From contig DJBY01000144.1 of NCBI GenBank assembly GCA_002430605.1, forward strand, positions 19,593 through 27,411: a stretch of 7,819 nucleotides of DNA, in the 5' to 3' direction. Both the position numbers and the translations under genes were made by a program. The notes below the pieces were generated by a model. The model was not told the DNA's origin and did not search any database. It saw nothing but the letters and a program-made list of their open reading frames with translations. The DNA comes from Opitutia bacterium UBA5964. Its GTDB lineage: Bacteria > Verrucomicrobiota > Verrucomicrobiia > Opitutales > Coraliomargaritaceae. Of this stretch, positions 6,350 to 7,819 are shown in pieces; position 1 is the first letter of the stretch; every line of letters starts with the position of its first letter.

Positions 6350-7486
6350 ATGCACATGAAGCACTTTTTCGCTCCACTCGAAACCAACCCCGCCGAGACA
6401 CGCGCCACCGTCGCACCAGCAACTGTCACTAAACTCTGCGCGCTCGGCCTCAAAGTCCTCATTCAAGCGGGCGCTGGCGTCAAATCCGACTACAGCGACG
6501 CAGAATACGAAAAAGCCGGTGCCACAATCGTGCCCGACGCCGACACTGGCTACGCGCAAGCCGACATCGTCGCCCGCGTCAGCAAGCCATCCGCCGAAGA
6601 TCTAGATAAGATCAAGCCCGGTACACTGCACATAAGCTTCCTCGATCCGTTCAATGAAAGGGCACTGATCGAAGACCTCGCCAAGCGCGACATCTCCGCC
6701 ATCAGCATGGAGATGATCCCCCGTACCACACTGGCGCAAAAGATGGACGCCCTTTCGTCGCAGGCCAATCTGGCAGGTTACGCCGCAGTCACCATGGCAA
6801 CCGACCGCATGCGCAAGATACTGCCGATGATGATGACGCCCGCTGGCACCATCTCCCCTGCCCGCTTCTTTATCATTGGCGTCGGTGTCGCCGGGCTACA
6901 AGCCATCGCCACAGCGAAACGCCTCGGCGCACGCGTAGAAGCCTTTGATACTCGCCCCGTCGTCGAAGAGCAGGTCAAATCCCTCGGCGCGAAGTTTGTC
7001 AAAGTCGACCTCGGCGAAATGGGACAAACCGAGCAAGGCTACGCCAAGGAGCTCACCCCCGAGCAACTCGACAAACAACGCCAAGAAATGGCCAAGGCCT
7101 GCGCCCGCGCCGACGTCGTGATCACCACCGCAAAACTGTTTGGCCGCAAAGCACCGCTCATTCTCAACAACGAGGTGCTCGATCAAATGCAGCCTGGCAG
7201 CATACTCATTGACCTCGCAGTCGAATCCGGCGGCAACGTCGAAGGCTCCAAAGTTGGCGAAGAAGTCGTCACTGACAAAGGCGTGCGCATCATCGGTCCC
7301 GAAAACCTCGAAGGTTACTACCCGAAAGACGCCACACTGATGCTGGCCTCCAACTTCTACAACCTCATCGAGCATTTCTGGGATGCCGAGGCAAAGGACT
7401 TCGTATACAAGGAAGACGACGAAATCCTCAACGGTTGCCTCATCACCAAAGGCGGCGTAATCGTCCACGAACGCTTTAAGGGCTAA
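6350..7486 (+). CDS. pntAA: NAD(P) transhydrogenase subunit alpha, part 1 (NAD-binding domain I)
   Basis: The soluble dI component of the proton-translocating transhydrogenase, which transfers hydride between NADH and NADP+ using the proton gradient; it binds NAD(H) on the cytoplasmic side. The 378 residues match the split-alpha form. An N-terminal AlaDH/PNT domain has ETRATVAP at 17-24, R125 in EMIPRTT, and MDALSSQANLAGY at 132-144 (the RQD-loop region with D133 and Q138). The Rossmann domain has GVGVAG at 177-182 and the NAD-selecting D200 in FDTRP. The mobile loop is YAKELTPEQ at 231-239, with the conserved tyrosine. The C-terminal half carries VITTAKLFGRKAP at 257-269 and DLAVESGGN at 288-296. 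The start may be ATG 6350 or 6356; the leader is G-poor without a Shine-Dalgarno motif. Alanine dehydrogenase is a relative, but the transhydrogenase loop and the downstream membrane subunit exclude it. Confidence 0.96.
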   Translation: MHMKHFFAPLETNPAETRATVAPATVTKLCALGLKVLIQAGAGVKSDYSDAEYEKAGATIVPDADTGYAQADIVARVSKPSAEDLDKIKPGTLHISFLDPFNERALIEDLAKRDISAISMEMIPRTTLAQKMDALSSQANLAGYAAVTMATDRMRKILPMMMTPAGTISPARFFIIGVGVAGLQAIATAKRLGARVEAFDTRPVVEEQVKSLGAKFVKVDLGEMGQTEQGYAKELTPEQLDKQRQEMAKACARADVVITTAKLFGRKAPLILNNEVLDQMQPGSILIDLAVESGGNVEGSKVGEEVVTDKGVRIIGPENLEGYYPKDATLMLASNFYNLIEHFWDAEAKDFVYKEDDEILNGCLITKGGVIVHERFKG

Positions 7487-7554
7487 TCGTTGCTAGTTGA
7501 GGGATGTTCAAATCAGGCGCCTCACAAACAGCAAGAAACTGAAACGCGGACATA

Positions 7555-7579
7555 CAACAAACAACTTCCAACAAACAAC
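7555..7579 (+). repeat. Tandem 11-bp repeat in the alpha-2 leader
   Basis: CAACAAACAAC occurs exactly twice (7555-7565 and 7569-7579), separated by TTC, ending seven bases before the ATG of the alpha-2 gene. The surrounding 36 bases (7551-7586) contain a single G. An unstructured A/C-rich ribosome-landing leader is one reading; simple local duplication in low-complexity sequence is another. Confidence 0.7.
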
Positions 7580-7586
7580 AGTTACT

Positions 7587-7819
7587 ATGGAACTCATCCT
7601 GCTCCTCTTCATCTTCGTGCTCTCCGGCTTTCTCGGGTTTGAGCTGATCGCAAAAGTCCCCTCACAGCTGCATACACCCCTGATGTCCGGCTCCAATGCG
7701 ATCTCCGGGATCACCGTCGTCGGCGCCATCCTCGCCGTCAACAGCAGCTCAGACTCGCTCTCCGTTTGGCTCGGCTTCGCCGCCATCGTGCTGGCGACAG
7801 TCAATGTCGTGGGCGGCTA
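7587..7819 (+). CDS. pntAB: NAD(P) transhydrogenase subunit alpha, part 2 (membrane), truncated by the window end
   Basis: The first 77 codons of the small membrane subunit (part of domain II, the proton channel). The frame opens MELILLLFIFVLSGFLGFEL and continues with VPSQLHTPLMSGSNAISGI at residues 24-42, the hallmark block of this family (usual form VPxxLHTPLMSGxNAISGI). Then come hydrophobic stretches around 42-50 and 57-73, ending in TVNVVGG at 71-77. The complete protein is usually about 95-110 residues, so only the last third is missing. It lies 100 bases after the alpha-1 gene on the same strand and should be co-transcribed with it; the beta subunit is expected next. There is no Shine-Dalgarno motif before the ATG, only the A/C-rich repeat leader. 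Confidence 0.93.
   Translation, partial: MELILLLFIFVLSGFLGFELIAKVPSQLHTPLMSGSNAISGITVVGAILAVNSSSDSLSVWLGFAAIVLATVNVVGG

Noticed and set aside
6896..7468. A 190-codon open frame on the minus strand inside the transhydrogenase alpha-1 gene
   Set aside because: It is antisense to a secure gene and its Phe/Asp/Val-rich composition mirrors the codon bias of the sense strand.
7498..7524. TGAGG...CCTCA hairpin after the alpha-1 stop
   Set aside because: It has a 5-bp stem with a 17-base loop and no following T tract, and a terminator here would cut the transhydrogenase operon.

Overview
This window reads as chromosomal, housekeeping DNA from a free-living Gram-negative-type bacterium of moderate GC. 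It holds seven complete genes, one gene with an alternative short start, and one gene cut by the right edge; all look intact. I see no rRNA, tRNA, CRISPR, insertion sequence or phage gene. Most starts lack a correctly spaced Shine-Dalgarno motif, and several leaders are strikingly poor in G. Together with a fragment resembling a dispersed GGACAC-type repeat, this would fit the Verrucomicrobia (an Opitutae-like organism). That placement is an inference from style and was not tested by any search.

Left block, minus strand (1-2207): pgsA is followed, with overlapping reading frames, by pgpA. These are the two consecutive steps that make phosphatidylglycerol: CDP-diacylglycerol plus glycerol-3-phosphate to PGP, then PGP to PG. 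Beyond a 220-base gap comes a rhomboid-fold membrane protein without a recognisable catalytic serine motif, carrying a cysteine-rich C-terminal tail.

Centre, plus strand (2336-5417): coaD (phosphopantetheine adenylyltransferase, coenzyme A synthesis) is divergent from pgsA. An MFS transporter of the TCR/Tet type follows after a single base, so the two probably share a transcript. A 148-base gap with a candidate terminator hairpin leads to a class II fructose-bisphosphate aldolase, which ends in a strong intrinsic terminator.

Right block (5394-7819): an uncharacterised multi-pass membrane protein with an EEVAWGQ motif runs on the minus strand, and its stop codon lies in the loop of the aldolase terminator. 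Divergent from it is the start of a proton-translocating NAD(P) transhydrogenase operon: the NAD-binding alpha-1 subunit, then the small membrane alpha-2 subunit, truncated by the window end. The beta subunit is expected just outside.

The window covers membrane lipid, CoA, glycolytic and NADPH/NADH metabolism. I found no convincing new multi-gene system. The points most worth a second look are the two unusual membrane proteins, the terminator that overlaps a convergent gene, the G-poor leaders, the repeat pair before alpha-2 and the dispersed-repeat fragment.
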